NCBI GenBank assembly: GCA_949825025.1
Contig: OX463780.1
Location: 37,490,979 to 37,554,978 of the forward strand
Length of the DNA stretch: 64,000 bases
Reading direction: 5' to 3'
Source of the DNA: Siphlonurus alternatus
Lineage: Eukaryota > Arthropoda > Insecta > Ephemeroptera > Siphlonuridae
Part shown: positions 1-19,065 of the stretch, piece by piece
How the letters are laid out: every line of letters begins with the position of its first letter
Position numbering within the stretch: position 1 is the first letter of the stretch
Made by a program: the position numbers and the translations under genes
Notes under the pieces: generated by a model
Databases searched by the model: none
What the model saw: the letters and a program-made list of their open reading frames with translations, nothing else
Told to the model about the DNA's origin: nothing

Positions 1-4374
<4,374 letters not shown>

Positions 4375-4472
4375 TGGGTGGTACTACATACTTGATCTGA
4401 CACCCATGACATCATTAACATCTGAATGCGAGTTCATAACTTCAAGTCTGTCTGATCAAACAGTACCACCCT
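4375..4472. repeat. Short imperfect inverted repeat (hairpin, MITE-like)
   Basis: The left side carries GGGTGGTACT followed by TTGATCTGACA. The right side carries the reverse complement, with TGATCAGACA and AGTACCACCC. The whole span is about 100 bp. It looks like a small foldback element, but no target duplication is clear, so the mobile origin is an inference. Confidence 0.45.
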
Positions 4473-7400
4473 AATTAAGATAATTTCAATGATTTGAAAA
4501 TTAGTCCCCACTCTCCAAAATATAAAAAATCAGAATATTAAAAAAATGGCACTATATTACATGTCCATTCTACAGCAATTCTGTAATTATTGATTACATT
4601 GTAAAATGCATTCCGTTTATTATACCAAACAATCAGTTGCAGTGAAAAAAAAAGCTTGAATTATTTTATGCAATTATATTTTTACCATCTGTTTTCAATA
4701 AATATACCAAATTCTTTAAAAAAAAAAGCTTAGTAATAAATCTTGTACCCTGACCCTCACTTCACAAACTAAACTTTGAAATTAAAAGTTAAGAAAAGAA
4801 CAAGAGAAGTTGTTAATTAATTTTTTACAACTTCAGATTATCTTAGATTATATTAAGTACTATTTTTTTTAGCTATGAATATTTTATTAAGATGTAAACT
4901 TTTTAAGAGTTACTCAAGCAGACATCATGACAATGTTGTAAACATAAAAACATAAGAGAAAATAGCGAGGGTGAAGAAGGGAAGATGGCTAATCTAGCAC
5001 CCCATCCGAGGAGTATCTCAACATCCTCCCTCCTAGCTACCCACCCTTATTGTGTGTTTACGATGAGTAAGTTTTTTAGAGCTCAACAGAAAAGCAAAAC
5101 AAGTTACAGTAAAAGTCACATAATATATTAACATCACAACCTTACACTTCTTAATAAATGTAAATTAATGTCAGGTTTTAAAAATATGAACTATCAAAAC
5201 TTGTTTTTTATTTTAAAATATTCCATTCTGTAAGCATTGTATTTACTATGCTTCTGTTTTAGATATAGATAAACGAAAAGCATGTGATACTTACAAAGTA
5301 GAAGTGCTGAAAATAATATATTCTAACATCAAATTAGTTGCCACCATAAAAATTTCTAGATCGTAAAAACAGCATAACCATAAGAGTACTTTGTGGGAGG
5401 GGAAGGGGAAACTATGGTAAGTAGGCAGTAAAATATTTATGTGAATAATTTCTAGCATGATTCGCTGTGTTCACTTAAAAGCGTGCATTGTAACTTATTA
5501 GGATTATATTGATTTTTTTTTAATTATTTAATTAACACAAGAAATTTATATACTTCGTGATTTTTAAACTTTTTTTATATAAATCAAAGTAAAAGTTAGA
5601 TCCATTTTCCAATAATGATATTTAAAAAGAGCTAGAATAAACTTAAAATGTTTTACAGGAGTTTTATAATAACTCAAACGGTAAGTGAAACTATGATGCT
5701 TCATTATATTATAGAAGAAAAATCCCCCCTTAGTTTTCTTTTACGTCATGGTATTTAAATAAATTTAAGCAGGAAACGTTTGTATCAGTACACGTGAGTA
5801 AAAATTTATTGTTCCTTTCAGAAGGTAGATTCTCTTTATATTGACTTTATCTGTAGCATCAAGATGAATCAGAACAATTGAGATTTGGCATGGAAATTTA
5901 AATATATTTGTGTGAAGTAAAGTGGGTCGTGGGAACAATTCCACGTGGACTCTTCTCGGGAGATGTTTTCTTCTAACAAGTGTGGTATGACGTCATACAT
6001 GAATAAATCAATCACAGAAATATCATTTTATAACAAGATTGAGAGACATACATTTTGATTTCTTATATAACAAAAAATATCATTTTATTGAATGGAAATA
6101 CGAAGCAAAGTGTATCTTGTTTCATTCATATTATAATTAATTATATAACTTGAAAAGTAAATTTAATATTCAGTATTTCAATACGCTCTCTTTGTAAATG
6201 TATTGATGTTATGATAGTTCATACATTTCTACAGAATCTTACTAAGAAATTGTGATATATAACATATCATATATTGCTCGCTCGTTTTGTATGGTATCAT
6301 TAGTTTTGATATGAGTAATAATTCAATGTAATTGAGACGACGTGATGGCAAACAAAAAAGTTCAATATTTGTGACAAAGGTTACTATCAATGTTTAGAGA
6401 TTGGAAAAAGGCTTTTATCAGAAAGTCTTGTTTTGAATATGAACAGTCTTATTAATTGATAAATAATATTTTTTATATAGAAACAAGAACTCTTACATGA
6501 ATTTTAAATTACGCTTTTCGAGTTAACTCTTATAATTGAACTATACAATTCTCTAATCTGTTAAAAACATATCAACAGAGTGTTAACATTTCAAACATGA
6601 CGTCATTTTCCCCTCAACTGAATTTAAATATAAGGTGCCACTCATCAAAGCAGCCTCGTGTAAAAGTTGTTGCTTGCTTGTTTTTGCTATTACAAGATGA
6701 TCCTGAGAGTGAGCCATCATGGATATATATTATACAGTCCAGTTAACTTGAGATTCCTACCGGAAGTAGCTGGAAGTTCTTGTTCTCCAAGATTTACGTC
6801 AATATCATAACGTTGAATATATGTCAATAAACTTCATTGAAAAGTGTCAAATTCAAAACAGGAAGTCTTCTGTTTACACTCGGTTACTTCCGTCAGATTT
6901 TTAAATTACTTGAAGTGTAGTTGACTAAAGTGCATTGCCAGTTTACGAGGCTTTTCCTCGTGTAGTATGCCATGCACGTCTCATCTGACGAAGCTCGCTC
7001 TCTCGTCTGCTGCAGCCGGTACTAAAATGTTAAGAGCGAATAAAGCGGCCGGGCGACGGTGAAGAAGGAGGAGGAGCATACCAGATATGTTATACTAATA
7101 CTTTGTATACTTAATTTAATGAAAATTTTGATTGACGTCAGTTTTTTTTTTAAATATTTATATAATCCACATTGTAGCTTTTCAAAAGTGCAGCGTTATG
7201 AAGATGGGACACAGAGATTGGTGTAGCGAGTTCCATAAAAAAAGGGGGAATCTAATAAAAAGCCCGGATATTTTTTATATTTTTGTGCACTTCAGTGTAA
7301 GTTAGTTTGTTGTTTTTTTTGAAAATTGAATAGTTAAAATTTTAATATTTAATTAATACCGCACTTACATGCAGATTTAGCAAAATTATTTTTTAATTTC

Positions 7401-8250
7401 AAACAAAATAATTGTGTTTGCTATTTTATCCCTTATAATTTAATAGTGAATTATTGTAACCAATATTATAATCCAATTAATTGATGATCATTAAACTAAA
7501 TCTTCATTTCAATAAATGCATAATAAAACAATATTTTTAAAAATTTTAAATAGCATTTCATTATCAAGATTATATAAAATAATATAAATAACATTTAAAT
7601 AACTTATCCATATATTAAAATGTAAATAATGTCATGCTTAATGCACCTATGTATCGAGCATAAGAATAAGTTAGGTTAAATTTAAAACTTATAAATGTTC
7701 AAATTTAAAAAAATCCACTTTTTTATATAGGTCAAAATAACTTAATTTAATTATTAATAAAATTGATTAAAGGTACAATGTATATTTACTTAATATTATA
7801 CCACAAAAAGAAATCTTGATGTGTGCTAATCACGTTCCCCCTTTTATAAATTACATGCATAAATTGATTTTTTTTATCAGTCTGGGGTATAATTAAAGAG
7901 AATAGTTCACAAGACTTCGCACAGATGTTGCCGTCATCAAGATTCTTTATAAAACATCTCGTTAGAGTATCACAATGTATATATCTTGAACTCGCTAAAA
8001 CTATGTATATTTATGACGGTGCTATACAGAGTATAATTATTATAATATAATGTTATATGTTAAAATCATGTTTACATTTAATTTTATAATTGTATACATT
8101 AGACATTAGTGGAAGTAATGCTATGTATGTATAATACAAAAACGTAACTATTTACAGTTTTAACGAGATACTATGGAATTATAATTATTAAATCTGAGAA
8201 TAATGGTTTGTTTAACCAAACGTTAGTAAGCATAATAAAAAGTTATGCCC
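4473..8250. other. AT-rich non-coding stretch with a GC-rich patch
   Basis: No exon is recognised. TGACGTCA occurs at 5988-5995, 6598-6605 and 7133-7140. Positions 6940-7080 form a GC- and CpG-rich patch (CTGCTGCAGCCGG, GCGGCCGGGCGACGG) in otherwise AT-rich DNA. The patch could be a promoter or 5' untranslated exon, but no TATA box, start codon or splice site makes it convincing. Confidence 0.45.
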
Positions 8251-8655
8251 CGTACACCTAGAGCTAGAACGAACGTTGTTAGCATGTAGCCCATGGAGGC
8301 TTAAATTGGTGATTTTTTTTTTCAGGGGGATAAGTAGAATGTGTAAATCTATTCAAATTTACTCCTGCAAATTGTATGTAAATTATTGTAAATGCTGCAG
8401 AAAATTAGGTGTGGGTATAATGTGGAGCAACCCTTAGGTGTACAGCACGAACTTTACTCCTGCCTCACTTGCCAGAACTGCAGCTCCAATAGAAAAAGAG
8501 ATGCAGGTTTGCAATTTTAGGGGAGGTCATTTTTAGGTTTTTGGGGAGAGCACCCAGTTTACCCATATTAAAAGAGTTTTGATTCATCACGCCTCCATGG
8601 ACTGCGTGTGGTAACGCCTACATACAAAGCAGTTCGTGCTGTCCAGAGGTTTACA
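8251..8655. mobile_element. Palindromic element (non-autonomous, MITE-like)
   Basis: The left end (GTACACCTAGAG..ACGAACG..CCATGGAGGC, 8252-8300) is an imperfect reverse complement of the right end (GCCTCCATGG..AACGCCTACA..AGTTCGTGCTGTCC, 8591-8645). The interior has no reading frame. The right end also resembles 42670-42734, which carries CCTCCATAG, CGCCTACAAACAG and CGTTCTGTCCCGA in the same order, so the two loci appear to be diverged copies of one family. Exact ends and target duplication are not resolved. Confidence 0.55.
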
Positions 8656-10595
8656 TGTGTAGTGGTCGGTTTAATTTGCTATTTTCCGACAACTTAGTTA
8701 ATAACTTATGTTATTTATCTGTCAAATAATTTCAGATGTCCATAGATAATTGTGTACTTATTAGCTATTTTAGACACAAAAATGTCAGACTTAAAATAAA
8801 TACAGTATAATTATTTTTTAACATAACTTGTGTTAACTAATTGTTTTACAGGGGAAAAAAAGGAAAAAAATAAATAAACCAAAGTTTATAAAGTTTTTGT
8901 CGGTAACTCAACAAAAGTTTGTTGTTGTAAACTTGTATGACTTGATATAGTAATTACATCACGTCAAAACATAAGAAAACTCACTCTAAGTTTTTGTATC
9001 TAACACAAGTACACTTGTTTCTATCATAAAAGTTATCCTCAGTTTTTATTAAATGTACAAACAAATACAACTTTTTTTAAAAAAAATTTACAGAAAAAAT
9101 ACATAATAAAATGATGACGTCAACGTGAAGTTGTATTAAACTTAGTGTGTCGGCGGTAGTTTCTTTACGTCGATAATCCTCAACGAAATAATAGCCTTTA
9201 GCTATAGCCTGGTGTAAGTAAGCAAGCAAAGAACGAGTTGCTTTTTCTTGCTTGTGTGGTGCTCACTGCACTATAATCATCACCCTGGTGCTGCCTGTTG
9301 GTGTGCTGCCTGGTGGTAGCGGTGGTGGTGCTACATAGGCAGGGGGTGGGTGGAGGGACCAGCAGCGCCGTACCGGCCGTTATTCTGTTTGTTTTCCAAC
9401 ATCGTTTGTGGTTTCCTGTGTAGAACTGCTTCTTCGTGGCACACAGCAGAATGGGAGAGTAAGAAGTTTGGTTCGTTCTTCTATTTTGACTCCCCCAACT
9501 TTGTTTCTTAGTATAGGTTTGTTTCTTTCTGTTTCTCTTGCTTCATCAACTCAATAACACCAATTTCCAAAGAATATAAAAAAATATAAGGTAACCCCCT
9601 TTTTTTTATTAATGACAAACTTGTCAAACTTCAAAAGAATTTTACTTTATAAACTATTTTTCCTATAAACAATTTTTAATGGTGTGGTCTATAAGCTTAA
9701 AATATTAAAAAATAAAAACTATATGGGTTTAAAATACAAAAAAACATGTATTCTAAGTTAAAACTTTGTTCCTTTCGTTAAAATTTCATATGAATATCCT
9801 GCAGATACTTCCATCTTAATATTGAACTTTGAAATTCATAACTGCTCACAAGGGAATTAAATTTCTTTTTTTAGAATGACAGAGGGCCTCTTTTTCTCCT
9901 TCCTTTTCAATCCAAAACCAATACTACTCTGGATTTAGGGTGTGTGATCGAGAATTCTGATAACGCAAACATTACGTGCTCTTATCTAAGAGGTATTCAT
10001 CCCAACCCTATTTCCAATAAAAAGAAGGAAACCTTTACTTTTTGGTCAATATTATCATTCATTTTCTTATAATAAAAATAAACATAAAAAATCCTCTAAA
10101 TATTATTCATAAATCTTATTGTTTATGCAAGTAATAACTACTTGGAACACTTGCATTTTATCTTTCCTGTAACTCTTTTTCAATATCTTAACAAAAATGT
10201 GATTTTCTCACTATAATAAATTGTGTTCTAATTATTGAACCTTATATTTCATTGCACCATGACTATTTGTAAACACAAGACACGTATGTTTGAAATGGTT
10301 CCACGTGATGTTCCATAGCGAGATTGTGTTGGTGGGTGTATTGCTTTAAGAGTGAGTGAACAGACATCTCACTATCAGCTACAACCATGCCATGTTATAA
10401 GGAGTTAGTAATAATATAAGTTTTGCCAAAGCTCCGATATGACGGTGTAATGTGTTGTGTTTGATATCTCGTGATGTTAATATACACAAACGATCATCAT
10501 TAAGGTAAATATGAGGTTAATGTTATATACTTTACTATAATATGTTCATTTGATAACTTAATTTATATAAATAAGAATTATATTATAAATAAAAT
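8656..10595. other. Non-coding stretch with a GC-rich patch
   Basis: No exon is recognised. TGACGTCA lies at 9115-9122. Positions 9230-9470 are GC-rich, with CTGGTGCTGCC and GGTGGTGG runs, and contain an ATG followed by a donor-like site (ATGGGAGA then GTAAGAAG, 9451-9466). That would leave two bases of a codon, whereas the Ig exon at 38346 needs one, so it cannot splice directly to it. Confidence 0.4.
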
Positions 10596-10910
10596 GGAGT
10601 ATCGTCCTCAATTTTTTTTATTGCAGAAATGGATAGAGGGTGCAAAGTTATGATACCCTGATTTTTTTCAGATTTTTTTGAGACCTGGAACTATTTTTAA
10701 AAAATTATTGAAAGCCCCTTTTGTGACGTCACGCGGCGGCAAGTCCTATCTTTTTCTTAAGGAGCGGCGTCTCGTGACGTCACGAAAAGGACTTTTAATA
10801 ATTTTTTAAAAATAGTTCCCGGTCTCTAAAAAATCTGAAAAAAATCAGGGTAGCATAACTTTGCACCCTTTATCCATTTCTGCAATAAAAAAAATTGAGG
10901 ACAATACTCT
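10596..10910 (+). mobile_element. Hairpin MITE, copy A of a five-copy family
   Basis: A 315 bp near-palindrome with ends GGAGTATCGTCCTCAA and TTGAGGACAATACTCT, flanked on both sides by AT (10594-10595 and 10911-10912), read as a 2 bp target duplication. Subterminal blocks shared with the other copies are TTATTGCAGAAATGGATAG, then a TTTTTTCAGATTTTTT block, then GGAACTATTTTTAAA. The centre is GC-rich and holds two TGACGTCA palindromes (10724-10731, 10775-10782). There is no transposase, so it must move in trans. The superfamily is not assigned. Confidence 0.8.
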
Positions 10911-10912
10911 AT

Positions 10913-13900
10913 TATTAGATTTTGCATCAGATTTTCTAATAAATGATAATGATATTTATTGTCTATTAAAAATGCTTTTCCATTTATAGTATTTAAAAAT
11001 ATATTAATTTAATTTTGGAAAAAGATTTTTATAAAAAAAATACTACAATTTATAAAAATTATAATGTTATTTAATATGACTGCTACAGTTTCATAGTTTC
11101 TTAATATAAAGACATCAATAAAACTCAATTAAATTTATATATTTCAATTTATCTCTTTTGCTCTGATTTTGTGGTATAAAATTAGCTATTTAGTTAGTAG
11201 AATTTAGAGTTTAGACTGAATACGCATTTTTGATCGGATTTTAATCGGTCGATAGATACTCGACATCCACATCATGATGGCTATAAATAAATTACAAAAT
11301 CAGCTTAGCATGGATTAAACTTTCATTCGGACATGATTTAATTATTTGCTGTAATGGTGCATATTGATAAAATAAAATTATATAAATATAAAAATTTTAA
11401 AATCAATAATATCAGTTCGGGCATCAAATATGAAGTCACTCCGGGGAATATATAACATATCTTAAGTATACTTTTATGTTTATAATATACACAACATAAT
11501 CATAGATCTCATATTATATATATACAGATATACACACGATACAAGTAACGAGTATATAATATATGTGTGTGGCAAGATTTGTACAGGTCTTTGAATGTTG
11601 GTTTTATTTGGTTTTATAATAAATAATACTATTTTATCTTCCAATAACTTTAATTTAATTTATTAATTAAAATGTATTTACAGTTGATACAGAGAACAGT
11701 TTTTTTATCGCATGACATGAGAGTATTTTCATTAAAATCACATAAGAAACTTCTACAAGATTTAATATTGAAACATGGACTGAAAGAATGTTTTTAAAAT
11801 TGAATTTAAATTAATAATTTTATTTTTTATTAAAATTTCATATACTTTCTTATACATATATAAAAAAATACTCTGCATTATTTTCAAACATTCCATTCCA
11901 AACCTTCTATTAAATAACCACATTTATATATTAAAAAAAAAATTCTATGCATCTCAACATAAAAAAAAGGTCTGTAATCTGAATTCTTTTTAGCTTTTAA
12001 GGATATTAAAATTGTGAAGTTGAAAGCTCGGTGCATTAATCTGACACGTAAAGTTGAGTGTTATCAATTTGTCGCATCTTCTTTGACCTTACTCAAATAT
12101 TTACAGGTGTTCCCTTCTCAGTAAAGCCTCTGGCCACTAGCCACATTAGCATTCATCTCTGTGCACACACCTCTAATCTCTTAGATTATTATACCACGTG
12201 TTCTTATGTCAATAAATTTAAAGTCATAAATTATTTTCTTATTAAAATAAAATTTATTATTAAATTAAATTATTGGGGCTTTTTTTCTTCTACTTATCTG
12301 TAATCTTAATTTCGATAAATGGATTATTTGTTTGCAGTTGATATTGTATGATGTTTTTTTCCGATGGTATGCTAGTATTATTTTTTTCAATTTAATAGAA
12401 ATAAAGGAAAAAAAAAACATTTCAAGTATGTTGACATTAGGAAATATTTAAAATTGTTTTACCACAAATTTGAGTATTTATACTTAATGCTATATAATTT
12501 TTATGTATCTATTTTAAATTTAGTTAGTCTGAGTATACAGTCACTGAATTCTGCAATTCTGCGAATAGAATTCAACATGTTATTTAACGTTATAAATTTT
12601 TAATTTAATATTAATTGATGCATAAAATATTAATACAAAGTTAAAATAAACCAAGCAGCAAAATATAATAATGAAAATGAAATCTGGATTTAATACTAAA
12701 ATTTCTCTGAGAAGTAAGTGATGTAAATAATATTTGATTTTTGGATTTTTAACATTGCACCTAATGAGTGTGATATATTTTTTATACAATTATATAATTT
12801 TTAGCTCTTTTTAAGCTTCATTTGATGCTTAAAAGTTTGCATTTTCCATAAAATAATTTAAAATAAACTCATGATAATAATACCAAAATGAAGAAGGAAT
12901 TTTCATTTTCATACATGAATGATCCACCAACCGTCATCCACTTACACTGTAAACCAATTATATTGAAACCCTCTCATACCAATTTTTGTAAACAAAAATT
13001 GAGTTTAAAAACCTGGAAACATAGTCTACATATCTTAGGTCAAGGTATAAGGTTACATAATCTTGTTGTCGTTTTGCTAGCCCGGTGGAAATTGCACAAA
13101 TAAGGTTGGACATGTACGGACGTGATAACTTACATGCATGAACAGGTGATAAGGATGGGTGGTAGATATTTACTGTAGTGGACAAGCAAGAAGGTTAGAG
13201 TGCAGCGGTAATTCCATATTATCGACTCGGAGTCAGCACAACGAGGTTTTCATGTAAATTTTAGCTTCCTTTGTAGTAATCTTCATTAAAGTTGACATTG
13301 CAGTGGCCGCCATTTTGTTTCTTACCCTGAGTATTAGGCCACACACCTTACTTTAGACAAAGGATTGCTGTACAAAAATTAGCCTACATTACAATCTGGC
13401 AGGGGCAAGCAGTCAGACTATAATAAAATTATGATAAAATAATGAAGAACACTACATATAATACTGCAATGTATTCATAAAGTATGAAGAATTGCAGATA
13501 ATATATTAATACAAAATGGAACACTAAAAACAAATAAAGAACTAATTGCAAATAGAGTCTAAAAAAAAAACAAGTTTTTTCTAAAAATAACAATACATAT
13601 TTATATTGTTCCAAATTTCTTTTACAAAACTTCCTTAATAATGAAAAAATCTATACATCATCGCAATATACAAAACTACTGTGGTCTGTATAGAGTTGAG
13701 ACAGTTACATAAACTCATGCAGTTCTCCATTACTATAAGCAAAAATCAGCACTATTTTTAGCCTGACCGAAGTTACCTGCCTCTATCTTACCATGCAGGC
13801 CACAAGACTGGTGCTCGCACGGTGCAGAAGACTTGTACGTAAGCTAGTAGCAAGGACGGAAGTCATTGGGTCATCTCACCTCGGAAACTGGTCTGATCGA

Positions 13901-14260
13901 TTTGGTGACCACAAACCTGGTGCAACCCTTTTAACTTTTAACGAAACTCTGAGAGAAACTTCTTACCGGGGAATCACCGCCGTGAACACTTCGACAAATA
14001 AGAAAGTCTTTTATTTTTTATAAGTCACGGTTGATTAAAATATCAAGGTATACATTTGTGATCAACGTTCTTTCATCACAGAAAATTTAAATTAAAACTT
14101 TTAATATTGAACTAATGAGTTTCTATTTTTGTCTATTTTTTAATTACAATAATGAAAAGAAAACTATAAATATTTGATGGAAAAACTCATTCCATTCTGT
14201 ACTTTTTATACTTACTGTTAGTGATCGTAAAATTCTTGTTACTAAAGTTTTTCTTACAAC
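10913..14260. other. AT-rich non-coding stretch
   Basis: No gene is recognised. The frame at 13793-14023 (76 codons, Arg-rich start) has somewhat balanced composition but no family resemblance and no splice context, so I do not call it. Positions 13190-13340 are moderately GC-rich and include GACTCGGAGTCAGC and GCCGCCATTTTG. Their origin is unknown. Confidence 0.45.
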
Positions 14261-14565
14261 AGAGTATTGTCCTCAATTTTTTTATTACAGAAATGGATAG
14301 AGGGTGCAAAGTTATGCTACCCTGATTTTTTTCAGATTTTTTAGAGCCCGAGAACTATTTTTAAAAAATTATTGAAAGTCCTTTTCGTGACGTCACGAGA
14401 CGCCGCTCCTTAAGAAAAAGATAGGACTTGCCGCCGCACAAAAAAACTTTCAATAATTTTTTAAAAATAGTTCCAGGTCTCAAAAAAATCTGAAAAAAAT
14501 CAGGGTAGCATAACTTTGCACCCTCTATCCATTTCTGAAATAAAAAAAATTGAGGTCGATACTCC
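14261..14565 (-). mobile_element. Hairpin MITE, copy B of a five-copy family
   Basis: A 305 bp near-palindrome closely related to the copy at 10596-10910. The ends are AGAGTATTGTCCTCAA and TTGAGGTCGATACTCC, flanked by AC on both sides (14259-14260, 14566-14567). Its asymmetric centre (CGCCGCTCCTTAAGAAAAAG) is the reverse complement of copy A's, so it lies in the opposite orientation. One TGACGTCA remains (14388-14395). The second is lost where GCCGCC runs into CACAAAAAAAC. Confidence 0.8.
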
Positions 14566-14567
14566 AC

Positions 14568-16711
14568 TAAACAATTAGGTAACAATTATAAATTATGATC
14601 TAAATTTTTAGATTTATTTTATTATATTTCCCTCATGAGTACATAAATAAAAAGTCAGAGAGATATTTAATTATTTCTTATGCAAATAGCAGCTGCAAAT
14701 TAAAACATGAAAGAAGAATTTCAAATTAATTAAGAAAACAACATACTCATTGCAAAGGTGGTTAGACTACTCAAGTTGGTATTATTTTTTTTCAATACAT
14801 ATTATATAAGCTGGTTACATTAAGATGACTAAAACCAACCTTTTCAAAATATTCATTATTCCAGTTACAATGTAAGAATTAATTTTGCTGGTACATTTTT
14901 ACAAAATATTTTTTATATCGTACCTTTGAAACTTCTTGATACATTCATAATAAAATTGAATTTTTATATTTGATTTTTTAACTGAAAACAAACTTCAATA
15001 CACCCACTATATATAATATGTCAATTTAAATAATATAAATCAAATACATTTTTTACATATTTACACAAAGATTTTTTATTAAGTATACATAAATTTAATA
15101 TTTCCTTTCACATATATATTTTTCTTTACTGTATATTTTTTTATATCTTTTGCATAGTGTCACAGAATGTTGACTTGAGTGATATTTTTCTATTTTGTGT
15201 TTATATAGAAAAATACGTACAGTAAGCTGTCATATGTGAAGGTTAGGAGGATTTTAGGTGATGATGGTGGAAACGAGGGGAGAAGCTTAGCTACCATATT
15301 TCACAATGTCAAATGCATGGACATGGTTTAAAAAAAAGTTATGAATAACGTAAAGATGGCGGGTTATCTTTGCCACAGTTCATTGCTTGGTGCTTTGCCT
15401 GTGCTTGCATCGAGTTTACCATGCTTTGGCTCACTGCTTTTTTGCGCGTGTTGTGATTTATGTTTAGAGCTATCATCACTCAGAAAGCTTCATCTTCAGT
15501 ATATAATAATACTTATATATAGTTACTATAAGAAAGAAAAAAAAAGGATCAAGGGACATAATTCTTCGAGGTAGTCAGGAATACAAAAAAAAAAGTAAAA
15601 TAAAAAATATATATTTTTTAAAAATTATATTTAAATAGTATGTAATTTTACAGTGATTTAGTTATAAACAAATAAAGTAGCAAAATTAAAGAAGAAATTA
15701 CACAAATTAAACAATTGAGTACACTTCATTCATTCTACACATTTTATTCTATATGGCAAATCCACAGATCGTTTTTTTACTGTAATTTCAAATTTTTTGT
15801 TTGGCTGAGACTGTAAATTGACTTACCTGTCAGCCTCACATTGCTATGGAAATAAATAACATTTGTTGCACTGACACTACTGTAGTTTTTCACTTTCCAT
15901 ACATCGAGATGACTTTAAGTCAATGATCTGTGACGATCTTTATAGTATATGCTATATATAAATTTATCTGGGAAATACACCTTGGCTAAACTACACTGAG
16001 AAAAATTTCATCACTTCCACTGAAAATAGAGCAAAAAATAGAGATACTTGGATAATATATTTAAGTACACCTCATTTATTTAAAAAATATAACGTATATC
16101 AATGGATCTTATAGTTTTGTTAACAAAATAGGAGGTTAGTAATTTTTCCTTTCTTTTCCTTATCTTCAACACTGCATTGTCACATCTTCAAATTTTTGGT
16201 TATATATATTTTTAGATAAGCAGAGTGTACATCATTGCAATATTATAAAAAAAAATACCGATGCCTTATTACATCTTCGACGGTTACAATTTAAATATTG
16301 ATAAGTGTACGTAGAAATTGTATAACTCTTCAATATGGAAAAATTCATTTTAACCATCAAGTATGCATCCAGATCAATAGATTTTTAACTTCCTTTTTGA
16401 GTGTAAAGTCCAACATCATGAATTATTTTAGAGTACTCAATCTATGAGACAAATTACAATATCAAGATCTGCATTTCCGTCATTCAAATGTACCAATTGA
16501 TGTAATGGTTTTTAAAGTAATAACTTAAGTAAATATTTATTGTATATATATAAAGAATATAACCTATAAACACGTTATACAATATATCAAGAATAGTGGC
16601 TACTGTAAATCATGTGTTATTTTTTTTTATTTTTTAGTTATATTGTAGGAAAGAGAGAGAGAGAAACTTTCAGTCCATCAATCTTATTTCTTGTCATCAT
16701 ATGTGGAGAAA
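14568..16711. other. AT-rich non-coding stretch
   Basis: No gene or mobile element is recognised. The frame at 15341-15574 is Leu/Cys-rich, ends in a Lys-rich low-complexity tail and has no recognisable motif. Several A and T tracts are present. Confidence 0.5.
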
Positions 16712-16719
16712 AAGAGAGG

Positions 16720-16780
<61 letters not shown>
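16712..16780. repeat. (AG)n microsatellite, interrupted
   Basis: An AG run with AAAG and GGAAG interruptions in its first 25 bases, then a pure run to 16779. A shorter AG run precedes it near 16652-16664. The Arg-Glu frame through it is an artefact. Confidence 0.95.
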
Positions 16781-16782
<2 letters not shown>

Positions 16783-18144
16783 TTTTCCAGACATATTTCT
16801 GTACCCAAAGGTCATCGTTCTAAAATATCAGATTGCGTTTCAGGACAGTGGTGACATGTAGTTGATTGTGGGAATTGGACATTGATTACTCTTCATTAAA
16901 TTTTCATTCTATTCGTCATGTTAGTAAAGGGAGAAAAAGAAATAAATTGACTTTGCTCTTATACAAGAAAATAATGTCAATCTGGTGTGTGTAAAATCAC
17001 TACACAGAACTTAGAACTTTATATTGATTTATTGAACATAGAAAAATAATTAAAATTCATTATATTAAATAAAATACCAATTAAATAATAATAAAACAAT
17101 TATAATGATAACTATACCTTTATTATTTATTTTATAATTGAAGCTAAAATCTAATTTAAATTTATAATTTATCCTAATTGGATGATAATGTTTTACATTC
17201 GAATTTAACTTTATTTTTTTGTACGATTAATTAATAAAAAAAAGTCTCTCAGAAATAAAAAGAAGGTAAAAGATAAATTTGTTACGATTTAATGAAAATT
17301 TAAATGTTCGATTAAACAGAAATCACTGAATATGGCTATTATCTACCAAATGATCAACCAGTTTAATTATTTTTAAAGGCTATTAAAATTTTAATGTTGA
17401 AATATTCATGTGAAACGAGACAACATAAAAAAAAAATATCTGTATTTTTTTATAGATATATTGCAATTTTATCGATCACTAAAACACCATAAATGTAATT
17501 TGTCTATTCGTAACAGCAGATATATACAGTTTAGTTTATAACCAATAAAGCATAATATATTGCTTTTAATTTTCAATACATTATATTTTACTATAGTAAT
17601 ACATCACATTATATAGACATTCATCGTTCGTTTATTTGACAATAGTACCATGACCAATGCCAGCTAGTTAAACTTAAACTAATATTATTATAACTTATAT
17701 GATACATAAAGTTCATTTTCATATATTTTAACATTTATTATTATGTTTTAAAACGTTATTTTGACTGGTACAACATAGTATTATTTGTACTATAATCTAG
17801 TGTAACAAATTGAGTGTTCTCTTGGGTGTAATAATAAAGTCATACTAACGGGTTACATCATCAACAGTAAGTAAAGCATAGCAAAAGGTCCCTTACTGTA
17901 ATATTATATTATGTATGTTGGACTTTAAATTACCTTTATAATGTAACGAGTAATAGCTTTAATGTGACTCTAGCTGTCCTTGGAGATGTAAAACGACTTT
18001 TCTTGTTATGATACTTAAGAGTTTAAAACTTAAGAGCTATATTTAAACGTAACCATAAGTTTGTTGAAAAACTATATATTTATTATATATAAATATTTAG
18101 GAATAAACTGATCATAATTTGGAGTATTTACAATATGAATAATG

Positions 18145-18146
<2 letters not shown>
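16781..18146. other. AT-rich non-coding stretch
   Basis: I see no gene, mobile element or strong secondary structure here, only AT-rich sequence with scattered A and T tracts. Confidence 0.5.

Positions 18147-18217
<71 letters not shown>
18147..18217. repeat. (AT)n microsatellite
   Basis: A pure AT dinucleotide run of about 70 bp, self-complementary and able to form a cruciform. Confidence 0.98.

Positions 18218-19065
<848 letters not shown>

Noticed and set aside
9451..9460. Possible 5' coding exon, ATGGGAGA followed by GTAAGAAG
   Set aside because: It would leave two bases of a codon, but the exon at 38346 supplies two and needs one. It could only be used with an unseen exon in between.
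13793..14023. 76-codon Arg-rich frame
   Set aside because: No family resemblance, no splice context and no supporting neighbours.
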